From NCBI RefSeq assembly GCF_954871325.1, contig NC_088779.1, positions 8,000,846-8,064,845 of the forward strand: a stretch of DNA of 64,000 nt, read 5' to 3'. The stretch comes from Gordionus sp. m RMFG-2023. Lineage: Eukaryota; Nematomorpha; Gordioida; Chordodea; Parachordodidae. Below are positions 12,011 to 28,200 of this stretch, piece after piece (within the stretch, counting starts at the first letter, position 1; each line of letters opens with the position of its first letter). The notes under the pieces were generated by a model that was given only the letters and a program-made list of their open reading frames with translations, searched no databases and was not told the origin of the DNA. The translations under genes were made by a program, and so were the position numbers.

Positions 12011-15000
12011 AAAATACTGCAGTTAATATATTAAATCTTAAACTAAAATTTTAATAAACACTAATCAGCTAAACTCTATAAACAAATTTATTTACAAAAT
12101 ATTATACATAAGATTATTTTTCGACATTCTAATTATTATCAGATTTCAAATTATAATTTTCGAATAATCTCTAATATAATGTAATCACTATATAAATCGT
12201 AAAGTAAAATTAGTATTTATTATGATGAGCGATATATAAACGCCAGTTTTAATTATATTAAAAAATTTTTTTAAATATATTGTAGAGATAAATTATATTT
12301 AGAGTCACTCATATATTTATATTTATACAAATGTTTTAAAAATTGATAATTAAATAATTCGTCTATTATTGTAATAACATTAATAATCCTTGAACTTATT
12401 TTTTAGTAAACAAAACCAGCAAAACTCAACCACCAGGTTAATTTAAATTATTCATATTCATATTCAATAAACTACATTTTAAATTCATTCTCACTACTAT
12501 TAGATCAATCATATTTAAAAATTTATAATATAGTGTAATCAATATAATTAAATTTTAGTAAACAATAAAACCAACCAAACGCAACTACCAGGTTAATAAT
12601 ATACATTTTATAAATTCATTTAGAAACAATAAATTATACTGAAAATCATAAATTTAATACTTTTATATCTATAATTTAACTATTGTTTAATCAAAAACGT
12701 TTACATTTAAATAATTTCTAAAATACTGCAGTTAATATATTAAATCTTAAACTAAAATTTTAATAAACACTAATCAGCGAAACTCTATAAACAAATTTAT
12801 TTACAAAATCATATACATAACATTATTTTTCGACATTCTAATTATTATCAGATTTCAAATTATAATTTTCGAATAATCCCTAATATAATGAAAACACTAT
12901 ATAAATCGTAAAGTAAAATTAGTATTTTATATGATCAGCCATATATAAAAGCCAGTTTTAATTAAATTAATAGTATTTTTTTTAATATATTGTAGAGATA
13001 AATTATATTTAGAGTCACTCATATATTTATATTTATACAAATGTTTTAAAAATTGATAATTAAATAATTCGTCTATTATTGTAATAACATTAATAATCCT
13101 TGAACTTAATTTTTAGTAAACAAAATCATTAAAACTCAACAACCAGGTTTATTTTTATATAAAAATATTTATATAATATTTTAGAGTGATAAATTTAAAT
13201 TATTCATATTCATATTCAATTAACTACATTTTAAATTAATTCTCACTACTATTAGATCAATCATATTTAAAAATTCATAATATAGTGTAATCAAAATATT
13301 TAAATTTAAATTAAATTTTAGTAAACAATATAACCAACCAAACGCAACTACCAGGTTAATAATATACATTTTATAAATTCATTTAGAAATAATAAATTAT
13401 ATGAAAATCATAAATTTAATACTTTTATATCTATAATTTTACTATTGTTTAATCAAAAACGTTTACATTTAAATAATTTCTAAAATACTGCAGTTAATAT
13501 ATTAAATCTTAAACTAAAATTTTTATAAACACTAATCAGCGGAAGTCTATAAACAAATTTATTTACAAAATCATATACATAACATTATTTTTCGACATTC
13601 TAATTATTATCAGATTTCAAATATAATTTTCGAATAATCATTAATATAATGTAATCACTATATAAATCGTAAAGTAAAATTAGTATTTATTATGATCAGC
13701 GATATATAAAAGCCAGTTTTAATTATATTAATAGTATTTTTTTAAATATATTGTAGAGATAAATTATATTTAGAGTCACTCATATATTTATATTTATACA
13801 AATGTTTTAAAAATTGATAATTAAATAATTCGTCTATTATTGTAATAACATTAATAATCATTGAACTTATTTTTTAGTAAACAAAACCAGCAAAACTCAA
13901 CCACCAGGTTTATTTTTATATAAAAATATTTATATAATATTTTAGAGTGATAAATTTATATTATTCATATTCATATTCAATTAACTACATTTTAAATTCA
14001 TTCTCACTACTATTAGATCAATCATATTTAAAAATTCATAATATAGTGTAATCAAAATAATTAAATTTAAATTAAATTTTAGTAAACAATATAACCAACC
14101 AAACGCAACTACCAGGTTAATAATATACATTTTATAAATTCATTTAGAAATAATAAATTATAATGAAAATGATAAATTTAATACTTTTATATCTATAATT
14201 TTACTATTGTTTAATCAAAAACGTTTACATTTAAATAATTTCTAAAATACTGCAGTTAATATATTAAATCTTAAACTAAAATTTTTATAAACACTAATAA
14301 GCGGAAGTCTTTAAACAAATTTATTTACAAAATCATATACATAACATAACATTATTTTTCGACATTCTAATTATTATCAGATTTAAAATTTTAATTTTTG
14401 AATAATCCCTAATATAATGTAATCACTATATAAATCGTAAAGTAAAATTAGTATTTATTATGATGAGCGATATATAAACGCCAGTTTTAATTATATTAAA
14501 AAATTTTTTTAAAATATATTGTAGAGATAAATTATATTTAATAGAGTCACTCATATATTTATATTTATACATGTTTGAAAAAAATTTGATATTTAAATAA
14601 TTCGTCTATTATTGTAATAACATTAATAATCCTTGAACTTAATTTTTAGTAAACAAAACCAGCAAAACTCAACCACCAGGTTAATTTAAATTATTCATAT
14701 TCATATTCAATTAACTACATTTTAAATTCATTCTCACTACTATTAGATCAATCATATTTAAAAATTTATAATATAGTGTAATCAATATAATTAAATTTTA
14801 GTAAACAATAATACCAACCAAACGCAACTACTAGGTTAATAATATACATTTTATAAATTCATTTAGAAACAATAAATTATACTGAAAATCATAAATTTTA
14901 TACTTTTATATCTATAATTTAACTATTGCTTAATCAAAAACGTTACATTTAAATAATTTCTAAAATACTGCAGTTAATATATTAAATCTTAAACTAAAAT

Positions 15001-18000
15001 TTTAATAAACACTAATCAGCGAAACTCTATAAACAAATATTATTTACAAAATCATATACATAACATTATTTTTCGACATTCTAATTATTATCAGATTTCA
15101 AATTATAATTTTCGAATAATCCATAATATAATGAAAACACTATATAAATCGTAAAGTAAAATTAGTATTTTATATGATCAGCCATATATAAAAGCCAGTT
15201 TTAATTAAATTAATAGTATTTTTTTTAATATATTGTAGAGATAAATTATATTTAGAGTCACTCATATATTTATATTTATACAAATGTTTTAAAAATTGAT
15301 AATTAAATAATTCGTCTATTATTGTAATAACATTAATAATCCTTGAACTTAATTTTTAGTAAACAAAATCATTAAAACTCAACAACCAGGTTTATTTTTA
15401 TATAAAAATATTTATATAATATTTTAGAGTGATAAATTTAAATTATTCATATTCATATTCAATTAACTACATTTTAAATTCATTCTCACTACTATTAGAT
15501 CAATCATATTTAAAAATTCATAATATAGTGTAATAAAATAATTAAATTTAAATTAAATTTTAGTAAACAATATAACCAACCAAACGCAACTACCAGGTTA
15601 ATAATATACATTTTATAAATTCATTTAGAAATAATAAATTATATGAAAATCATAAATTTAATACTTTTATATCTATAATTTTACTATTGTTTTATCAAAA
15701 ACGTTTACATTTAAATAATTTCTAAAATACTGCAGTTAATATATTAAATCTTAAACTAAAATTTTTATAAACACTAATAAGCGGAAGTCTTTAAACAAAT
15801 TTATTTACAAAATCATATACATAACATAACATTATTTTTCGACATTCTAATTATTATCAGATTTAAAATTTTAATTTTTGAATAATCCCTAATATAATGT
15901 AATCACTATATAAATCGTAAAGTAAAATTAGTATTTATTATGATCAGCGATATATAAAAGCCAGTTTTAATTATATTAATAGTATTTTTTTAAAATATAT
16001 TGTAGAGATAAATTATATTTATTAGAGTCACTCATATATTTATATTTATACATGTTTGAAAAAAATTTGATATTTAAATAATTCGTCTATTATTGTAATA
16101 ACATTAATAATCCTTGAACTTAATTTTTAGTAAACAAAACCAGCAAAACTCAACCACCAGGTTAATTTAAATTATTCATATTCATATTCAATTAACTACA
16201 TTTTAAATTCATTATCACTACTATTAGATCAATCTTATTTAAAAATTTATAATATAGTGTAATCAATATAATTAAATTTTAGTAAACAATAATACCAACC
16301 AAACGCAACTACTAGGTTAATAATATACATTTTATAAATTCATTTAGAAACAATAAATTATACTGAAAATCATAAATTTAATACTTTTATATCTATAATT
16401 TAACTATTGTTTAATCAAAAACGTTACATTTAAATAATTTCTAAAATACTGCAGTTAATATATTAAATCTTAAACTAAAATTTTAATAAACATTAATCAG
16501 CGAAACTCTATAAACAAATTTATTTACAAAATCATATACATAACATTATTTTTCGACATTCTAATTATTATCAGATTTCAAATTATAATTTTCGAATAAT
16601 CCCTAATATAATGAAAACACTATATAAATCGTAAAGTAAAATTAGTATTTTATATGATCAGCCATATATAAAAGCCAGTTTTAATTAAATTAATAGTATT
16701 TTTTTTAATATATTGTAGAGATAAATTATATTTAGAGTCACTCATATATTTATATTAATACAAATGTTTTAAAAATTGATAATTAAATAATTCGTCTATT
16801 ATTGTAATAACATTAATAATCCTTGAACTTAATTTTTAGTAAACAAAACCATTAAAACTCAACAACCAGGTTTATTTTTATATAAAAATATTTATATAAT
16901 ATTTTAGAGTGATAAATTTAAATTATTCATATTCATATTCAATTAACTACATTTTAAATTCATTCTCACTACTATTAGATCAATCATATTTAAAAATTCA
17001 TAATATAGTGTAATAAAATAATTAAATTTAAATTAAATTTTAGTAAACAATATAACCAACCAAACGCAACTACCAGGTTAATAATATACATTTTATAAAT
17101 TCATTTAGAAATAATAAATTATATGAAAATCATAAATTTAATACTTTTATATCTATAATTTTACTATTGTTTTATCAAAAACGTTTACATTTAAATAATT
17201 TCTAAAATACTGCAGTTAATATATTAAATCTTAAACTAAAATTTTTATAAACACTAATCAGCGGAAGTCTATAAACAAATTTATTTACAAAATCATATAC
17301 ATAACATTATTTTTCGACATTCTAATTATTATCAGATTTCAAATTATAATTTTCGAATAATCCCTAATATAATGTAATCACTATATAAATCGTAAAGTAA
17401 AATTAGTATTTATTATGATCAGCGATATATAAAAGCCAGTTTTAATTATATTAATAGTATTTTTTTAAATATATTGTAGAGATAAATTATATTTAGAGTC
17501 ACTCATATATTTATATTTATACAAATGTTTTAAAAATTGATAATTAAATAATTCGTCTATTATTGTAATAACATTAATAATCCTTGAACTTAATTTTTAG
17601 TAAACAAAATCATTAAAACTCAACAACCAGGTTTATTTTTATATAAAAATATTTATATAATATTTTAGAGTGATAAATTTAAATTATTCATATTCATATT
17701 CAATTAACTACATTTTAAATTCATTCTCACTACTATTAGATCAATCATATTTAAAAATTCATAATATAGTGTAATCAAAATAATTAAATTTAAATTAAAT
17801 TTTAGTAAACAATATAACCAACCAAACGCAACTACCAGGTTAATAATATACATTTTATAAATTCATTTAGAAATAATAAATTATAATGAAAATCATAAAT
17901 TTAATACTTTTATATCTATAATTTTACTATTGTTTTATCAAAAACGTTTACATTTAAATAATTTCTAAAATACTGCAGTTAATATATTAAATCTTAAACT

Positions 18001-21000
18001 AAAATTTTTATAAACACTAATAAGCGGAAGTCTTTAAACAAATTTATTTACAAAATCATATACATAACATAACATTATTTTTCGACATTCTAATTATTAT
18101 CAGATTTCAAATTATAATTTTCGAATAATCCCTAATATAATGAAAACACTAAATAAATCGTAAAGTAAAATTAGTATTTATTATGATCAGCCATATATAA
18201 AAGCCAGTTTTAATTAAATTAATAGTATTTTTTTTAATATATTGTAGAGATAAATTATATTTAGAGTCACTCATATATTTATATTTATACAAATGTTTTA
18301 AAAATTGATAATTAAATAATTCGTCTATTATTTTAATAACATTAATAATCCTTGAACTTAATTTTTAGTAAACAAAACCATTAAAACTCAACAACCAAGT
18401 TTATTTTTATATAAAAATATTTATATAATATTTTAGAGTGATAAATTTAAATTATTCATATTCATATTCAATTAACTACATTTTAAATTAATTCTCACTA
18501 CTATTAGATCAATCATATTTAAAAATATCATTAATATAGTGTAATCAAAATATTTAAATTTAAATTAAATTTTAATAAACAATATAACCAACCAAACGCA
18601 ACTACCAGGTTAATAATATACATTTTATAAATTCATTTAGAAATAATAAATTATAATGAAAATCATAAATTTAATACTTTTATATCTATAATTTTACTAT
18701 TGTTTAATCAAAAACGTTTACATTTAAATAATTTCTAAAATACTGCAGTTAATATATTAAATCTTAAACTAAAATTTTTATAAACACTAATCAGCGGAAG
18801 TCTATAAACAAATTTATTTACAAAATCATATACATAACATTATTTTTCGACATTCTAATTATTATCAGATTTCAAATTTTAATTTTTGAATAATCACTAA
18901 TATAATGTAATCACTATATAAATCGTAAAGTAAAATTAGTATTTATTATGATCAGCGATATATAAACGCCAGTTTTAATTATATTAATAGTATTTTTTTA
19001 AATATATTGTAGAGATAAATTATATTTATTAGAGTCACTCATATATTTATATTTATACAAATGTTTGTAAAAAATTTGATAATTAAATAATTCGTCTATT
19101 ATTGTAATAACATTAATAATCATTGAACTTATTTTTTAGTAAACAAAACCAGCAAAACTCAACCACCAGGTTTATTTTTATATAAAAATATTTATATAAT
19201 ATTTTAGAGTGATAAATTTATATTATTCATATTCATATTCAATTAACTACATTTTAAATTCATTCTCACTACTATTAGATCAATCATATTTAAAAATTCA
19301 TAATATAGTGTAATCAAAATAATTAAATTTAAATTAAATTTTAGTAAACAATAATAACCAACCAAACGCAACTACCAGGTTAATAATATACATTTTATAA
19401 ATTCATTTAGAAATAATAAATTATAATGAAAATGATAAATTTAATACTTTTATATCTATAATTTTACTATTGTTTAATCAAAAACGTTTACATTTAAATA
19501 ATTTCTAAAATACTGCAGTTAATATATTAAATCTTAAACTAAAATTTTTATAAACACTAATAAGCGGAAGTCTTTAAACAAATTTATTTACAAAATCATA
19601 TACATAACATAACATTATTTTTCGACATTCTAATTATTATCAGATTTAAAATTTTAATTTTTGAATAATCCCTAATATAATGTAATCACTAATATAAATC
19701 GTAAAGTAAAATTAGTATTTATTATGATGAGCGATATATAAACGCCAGTTTTAATTATATTAAAAATATTTTTTTAAAATATATTGTAGAGATAAATTAT
19801 ATTTAATAGAGTCACTCATATATTTATATTTATACAAATGTTTGAAAAAAATTTGATATTTAAATAATTCGTCTATTATTGTAATAACATTAATAATCCT
19901 TGAACTTAATTTTTAGTAAACAAAACCAGCAAAACTCAACCACCAGGTTAATTTAAATTATTCATATTCATATTCAATTAACTACATTTTATAATTCATT
20001 CTCACTACTATTAGATCAATCATATTTAAAAATTCATAATATAGTGTAATCAATATAATTAAATATAAATTAAATTTTAGTAAACAATAATACCAACCAA
20101 ACGCAACTACTAGGTTAATAATATACATTTTATAAATTCATTTAGAAACAATAAATTATACTGAAAATCATAAATTTAATACTTTTATATCTATAATTTA
20201 ACTATTGTTTAATCAAAAACGTTTACATTTAAATAATTTCTAAAATACTGCAGTTAATATATTAAATCTTAAACTAAAATTTTAATAAACACTAATCAGC
20301 GAAACTCTATAAACAAATATTATTTACAAAATCATATACATAACATTATTTTTCGACATTCTAATTATTATCAGATTTCATAATTATAATTTTCGAATAA
20401 TCCCTAATATAATGATAAACACTATATAAATCGTAAAGTAAAATTAGTATTTATATATGATCAGCCATATATAAAAGCCAGTTTTAATTAAATCTAATAG
20501 TATTTTTTTTAATATATTGTAGAGATAAATTATATTTATTAGAGTCACTCATATATTTATATTTATACAAATGTTTTGAAAAATTGATAATTAAATAATT
20601 CGTCTATTATTGTAATAACATTAATAATCCTTGAACTTAATTTTTAGTAAACAAAATCATTAAAACTCAACAACCAGGTTTATTTTTATATAAAAATATT
20701 TATATAATATTTTAGAGTGATAAATTTAAATTATTCATATTCATATTCAATTAACTACATTATTAAATTCATTCTCACTACTATTAGATCAATCATATTT
20801 AAAAATTCATAATATAGTGTAATCAAAATAATTAAATATTAAATTAAATTTTAGTGAAACAATAATAACCAACCAAACGCAACTACCAGGTTAATTATAT
20901 ATAAAACATTTTATAAATTCATTTAGAAATAATAAATGTATATTGAAAATCATAAATTTAATACTTTTATATCTATAATTTTACTATTGTTTTATCAAAA

Positions 21001-24000
21001 ACGTTTACATTTAAATAATTTCTAAAATACTGCAGTTAATATATTAAATCTTAAACTAAAATTTGTAATAAACACTAATCAGCGGAAGTCTTTAAACAAA
21101 TTTATTTACAAAATCATATACATAACATAACATTATTTTTCGACATTCTAATTATTATCAGATTTAAAATTTTAATTCTTTGAATAATCCCTAATATAAT
21201 GTAATCACTATATAAATCGTAAAGTAAAATTAGTATTTACTTAATGATCAGCGATATATAAAAGCCAGTTTTAATTATATTTAATAGTATTTTTTTAAAA
21301 TAAATATTGTAGAGATAAATTATATTTATTCAGAGTCACTCATATAATATTATATTTAGTACTATTGTTTGAAAAAAATGTTGATATTTAAATAATTTCG
21401 TCTATTATTGTAATAACATTAATAATCCTTGAACTTAATTTTTAGTAAACAAAACAATCAGCAAAACTCAACCACCAGGTTAATTTAAATTATTCATATT
21501 CATATAATCATATTAACTACATTTTAACTATTCATTAGATCACTACTATTAGATCAATCTTATTTAAAAATTTATAATATAGTGTAATCAATTTATTAAA
21601 TATTAAATTTTAGTAAACAATAATACCAACCAAACGCAACTACTCAGGTTAATAATATTTAAAACATTTTATAAATTCATTTAGAAACAATAAATTATAC
21701 TGAAAATCATAAATTTAATACTTTTATATCTATAATCTTAACTATTGTTTAATCAAAAACGTTTACATTTAAATAATTTCTAAAATACTGCAGTTAATAT
21801 ATTAAATCTTAAACTAAAATTTTAATAAACACTAATCAGCGAAACTCTATAAACAAATTTATTTACAAAATCATATACATAACATTATTTTTCGACATTC
21901 TAATTATTATCAGATTTCAAATTATAATTTTCGAATAATCCCTAATATAATGAAAACACTATATAAATCGTAAAGTAAAATTAGTATTTTATATGATCAG
22001 CCATATATAAAAGCCAGTTTTAATTAAATTAATAGTATTTTTTTTAATATATTGTAGAGATAAATTATATTTAGAGTCACTCATATATTTATATTAATAC
22101 AAATGTTTTAAAAATTGATAATTAAATAATTCGTCTATTATTGTAATAACATTAATAATCCTTGAACTTAATTTTCAGTAAACAAAACCATTAAAACTCA
22201 ACAACCAGGTTTATTTTTATATAAAAATATTTATATAATATTTTAGAGTGATAAATTTAAATTATTCATATTCGTATTCAATTAACTACATTTTAAATTC
22301 ATTCTCACTACTATTAGATCAATCATATTTAAAAATTCATAATATAGTGTAATAAAATAATTAAATTTAAATTAAATTTTAGTAAACAATATAACCAACC
22401 AAACGCAACTACCAGGTTAATAATATACATTTTATAAATTCATTTAGAAATAATAAATTATATGAAAATCATAAATTTAATACTTTTATATCTATAATTT
22501 TACTATTGTTTTATCAAAAACGTTTACATTTAAATAATTTCTAAAATACTGCAGTTAATATATTAAATCTTAAACTAAAATTTTTATAAACACTAATCAG
22601 CGGAAGTCTATAAACAAATTTATTTACAAAATCATATACATAACATTATTTTTCGACATTCTAATTATTATCAGATTTCAAATTATAATTTTCGAATAAT
22701 CCCTAATATAATGAAAACACTATATAAATCGTAAAGTAAAATTTTTAGTATATTTATATGATCAGCCATATATAAAAGCCAGTTTTAATTAAATTTAATA
22801 GTCATTTTTTTTAATATATTGTAGAGATAAATTATATTTATTCAGAGTCACTCATATAATATTATATTTAGTACAAATGTTTTAAAAAATTGATTATATT
22901 TAAATAATTTCGTCTATTATTGTAATAACATTAATAATCCTTGAACTTAATTTTTAGTAAACAAAATCAATTAACGGAACTCAACAACCAGGTTTATTTT
23001 TATATAAAAATATTTATATAATATTTTAGAGTGATAAATTTAAATTATTCATATTCATATTCATTTAACTACATTTTAAATTCATTCTCACTACTATTAG
23101 ATCATAATTTTCATATTTAAAAATTCATAATATAGTGTAATCAAATAATTAAATTTAAATTAAATTTTAGTAAACAATAATAACCAACCAAACGCAACTA
23201 CCAGGTTAATAATATTTAAAACATTTTATAAATTCATTTAGAAATAATAAATTATACTGAAAATCATAAATTTAATACTTTTATATCTATAATTCTTACT
23301 ATTGTTTTATCAAAAACGTTTACATTTAAATAATTTCTAAAATACTGCAGTTAATATATTAAATCTTAAACTAAAATTTTAATAAACACTAATCAGCGGA
23401 AGTCTTATAAACAAATTTATTTACAAAATCATATACATAACATAACATTATTTTTCGACATTCTAATTATTATCAGATTTAAAATTTTAATTTTTGAATA
23501 ATCCCTAATATAATGTAATCACTATATAAATCGTAAAGTAAAATTAGTATTTATTATGATCAGCGATATATAAAAGCCAGTTTAAATTATATTTAAAAAC
23601 ATTTTTTAAAATATATTGTAGAGATAAATTATATTTATTAGAGTCACTCATATATTTATATTTATACAAATGTTTGAAAAAAATTTGATATTTAAATAAT
23701 TCGTCTATTATTGTAATAACATTAATAATCCTTGAACTTAATTTTTAGTAAACAAAACAATCAGCAAAACTCAACCACCAGTGTTAATTTAAAATTATTC
23801 ATATTCATATTCAATTAACTACATTTTAAATTCATTATCACTACTATTAGATTCAATCTTATTTAAAAATTTATAATCATAGTGTAATCAATATTAGATT
23901 AAATTTTAGTAAACAATAATACCAACCAAACGCAACTACTAGGTTAATAATATACATTTTATAAATTCATTTAGAAACAATAAATTATACTGAAAATCAT

Positions 24001-25200
24001 AAATTTAATACTTTTATATCTATAATTTAACTATTGTTTAATCAAAAACGTTACATTTAAATACATTTCTAAAATACTGCAGTTAGATATATTAAATCTT
24101 AAACTAAAATTTTAATAAACATTAATCAGCGAAACTCTATAAACAAATTTATTTACAAAATCATATACATAACATTATTTTTCGACATTCTAATTATTAT
24201 CAGATTTCAAATTATAATTCTTCGAATAATCCCTAATATAATGAAAACACTATATAAATCGTAAAGTAAAATTAGTAAATATTTATATGATCAGCCATAT
24301 ATAAAAGCCAGTTTTAATTATAATTAATAGTCATTTTTTTTAATATATTGTAGAGATAAATTATATTTATTCAGAGTCACCTCATATAATATTATATTAA
24401 TACAAATGTTTTAAAAAAATGTTGATAATTAAATAATTTCGTCTATTATTGTAATAACATTAATAATCCTTGAACTTAATTTTTAGTAAACAAAACCATT
24501 AGCGAAACTCAACAACCAGGTTTATTTTTATATAAAAATATTTATATAATATTTTAGAGTGATAAATTTAAATTATTCATATTCATATTCAATTAACTAC
24601 ATTTTAAATTCATTCTCACTACTATTAGATGACAATTTTCATATTTAAAAATTCATAATATAGTGTAATCAAATAATTAAATTTAAATTAAATTTTAGTA
24701 AACAATAATAACCAACCAAACGCAACTACCAGGTTAATAATATTTAAAACATTTTATAAATTCATTTAGAAATAATAAATTATACTGAAAATCATAAATT
24801 TAATACTTTTATATCTATAATTCTTACTATTGTTTTATCAAAAACGTTTACATTTAAATAATTTCTAAAATACTGCAGTTAATATATTAAATCTTAAACT
24901 AAAATTTTTATAAACACTAATCAGCGGAAGTCTATAAACAAATTTATTTACAAAATCATATACATAACATTATTTTTCGACATTCTAATTATTATCAGAT
25001 TTCAAATTATAATTTTCGAATAATCCCTAATATAATGTAATCACTATATAAATCGTAAAGTAAAATTAGTATTTATTATGATCAGCGATATATAAAAGCC
25101 AGTTTTAATTATATTTAATAGTATTTTTTTAAAATATATTGTAGAGATAAATTATATTTATTAGAGTCACTCATATATTTATATTTATACAAATGTTTGA
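12010..25200. repeat. Core subfamily 1: ABCD higher-order units of ~710-800 bp
   Basis: Consecutive units measured by the CTGCAG landmark are 709, 762, 762, 718, 762, 719, 761, 763, 770, 770, 735, 782, 758, 761, 796, 732 and 796 bp. Shorter units carry a deleted C monomer (CCAGGTTAATTTAAATTATT). B monomers come in two variants, TGATCAGCCATATATAAAAG and TGATCAGCGATATATAAAAG, which often alternate. A two-unit period of about 1480 bp is therefore visible near 14248-17208. Neighbouring copies are nearly identical, showing recent homogenisation. Confidence 0.9.
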
Positions 25201-28200
25201 AAAAAATGTTTACATTTAAATAATTTCTAAAAAACTGCAGTTAATATATTAAATCTTAAACTAAAATTTTAATAAACACTAATCAGCGAAACTCTATAAA
25301 CAAATTTGTTTATAATATCATATATATAACATTATTTTTCGACATTCTAATTATCATAAGATTTCTTGAATAATCTTTAATATAAAGAAATTACTATATA
25401 AATCGTAAACTAAAGTTTTTAAATACTGAACGATCAGAGATACATAATCGCCAGCTTTATTTATATTTAAAATCATTTAAAATAAATATTATACAGATAA
25501 ATTATATTTATTCAGAGTCACCCCTATAATATTTATTAGTACTATTATTTGAAAAAAATGTTTATATTTAAATAATTTCTCTATTATTGTAATAACATTA
25601 ATAATCCTTGAACTTAATTTTTAGTAAACAAAACAATCAGCAAAACTCAACCACCAGGTTAATTTAAATTATTCATATTCATATTCATATTAACTACATT
25701 TTAGAATTCATTATCACTACTATTCGATCAATCTTATATTCAAAATTTATAATATAGTGTAATCAATATAATTAAATTATTAGTAAATCAATAATACCAA
25801 CCAAACGCAACTACTAGTTTAATAATATACATTTTATCAATTCATATTAGAAACAATAAATTATAGTGAAAATCATAAATTTAATACCTTTATATCTATA
25901 ATTTAACTATTGTTTAATCAAAAACGTTACATTTAAATACATTTCTAAAATACTGCAGTTATTATATTAAATCTTAAACTAAAATTTTAATAAACATTAA
26001 TCAGCGAAACTCTATAAACAAATATTCTTTACAAAATCATATACATAACATTATTTTTCGACATTCTAATTATTATCAGATTTCAAATTATAATTCTTCG
26101 AATAATCTCTAATATAATGAAAACACTATATAAATCGTAAAGTAAAATTAGTAAATACTTATATGATCAGCGATATATAAACGCCAGTTTTAATTATAAT
26201 TAATAGTCATTTTTTTTAATATATTGTAGAGATAAATTATATTTATTCAGAGTCACCTCATATAATATTATATTTAGTACTATTGTTTGAAAAAAATGTT
26301 GATATTTAAATAATTTCGTCTATTATTGTAATAACATTAATAATCCTTGAACTTAATTTTTAGTAAACAAAATCAATCAGCGAAACTCAACCACCAGGTT
26401 TATTTTTATTTAAAAATATTTATATAATATTTTAGAATTATAAATTTATATCATTCATATTCATATTCATTTAATTACATTTTAAATTCATTTTAACTAT
26501 TAATAGATGATAATTTTCATATTTAAAAATTCATAAAATAGTGTAATCAATATTATTAAATTTAAATTAAATTTTAGTAAACAATAATAACCAACCAAAC
26601 GCAACTACCAGGTTAATAATATTTAAAACATTTTATAAATTCATTTAGAAATAATAAATTATACTGAAAATCATAAATTTAATACTTTTATATCTATAAT
26701 TCTTACTATTGTTTAATCAAAAACGTTTACATATAAATAATTTATAAAATACTGCAGTTAATATATTAAATCTTAAACAAAATTTTAATAAACACTAATC
26801 AGCGAAACTTTATAAACAAATTTATTTACAAAATCATACATAACATTATTTTTCGACATTCTAATTATTAACAGATTTAAAATTTTATTTTTTAAATAAT
26901 CCCTTATATAATATAATCACTATATAAATCGTAAACTAAAATTAGTATACATTATGATCAGCGATATATAAAAGCAAGTTTAAATTATATTTAAAAACAT
27001 TTTTAAAATATATTGTAGAGATAAATTATATTTATTAGAGTCACTCATATATTTTTATTTATACAAATGTTTGAAAAAAATGTTTACATTTAAATAATTT
27101 CTAAAAAACTGCAGTTAATATATTAAATCTTAAACTAAAATTTTAATAAACACTAATCAGCGAAACTCTATAAACAAATTTGTTTATAATATCATATATA
27201 TAACATTATTTTTCGACATTCTAATTATCATAAGATTTCAAATTATAATTTTCGAATAATCTTTAATATAAAGAAATTACTATATAAATCGTAAACTAAA
27301 GTTTTTAAATACTGATACGATCAGAGATACATAATCGCCAGCTTTATTTATATTTAATAATCATTTAAAATAATATATTATACAGATAAATTATATTTAT
27401 TCAGAGTCACCCCTATAATATTATATTTAGTACTATTATTTGAAAAAAATGTTTATATTTAAATAATTTCGTCTATTATTGTAATAACATTATTAATCCT
27501 TGAACTTAATTTTTAGTAAACAAAACAATCATTAAAACTCAACCACCAGGTTTATTTTTATATAAAAATATTTATATAATATTTTAGAGTGATAAATTTA
27601 TCATTATTCATATTCATATTCAATTAACTACATTTTAAATTCATTCTCACTACTATTAGATCATAATTTTCATATTTAAAAATTCATAAAATAGTGTAAT
27701 CAATTTAATTAAATTTAAATTAAATTTTAGTAAACAATAATAACCAACCAAACGCAACTACCAGGTTAATAATATTTAAAACATTTTATAAATTCATTTA
27801 GAAATAATAAATTATACTGAAAATCATAAATTTAATACTTTTATATCTATAATTCTTACTATTGTTTAATCAAAAACGTTTACATTTAAATAATTTCTAA
27901 AATACTGCAGTTAATATATTAAATCTTAAACTAAAATTTTAATAAACACTAATCAGCGAAACTCTTATAAACAAATTTATTTACAAAATCATATACATAA
28001 CATAACATTATTTTTCGACATTCTAATTATTATCAGATTTAAAATTTTAATTTTTAAATAATCCCTAATATAATGTAATCACTATATAAATCGTAAAGTA
28101 AAATTAGTATTTATTATGATCAGCGATATATAAAAGCCAGTTTAAATTATATTTAAAAACATTTTTTAAAATATATTGTAGAGATAAATTATATTTATTA

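Noticed and set aside
13530-13560. Canonical CENP-B box
   Set aside because: The conserved box does not contain the TTCG....A..CGGG pattern, so no CENP-B site is claimed.
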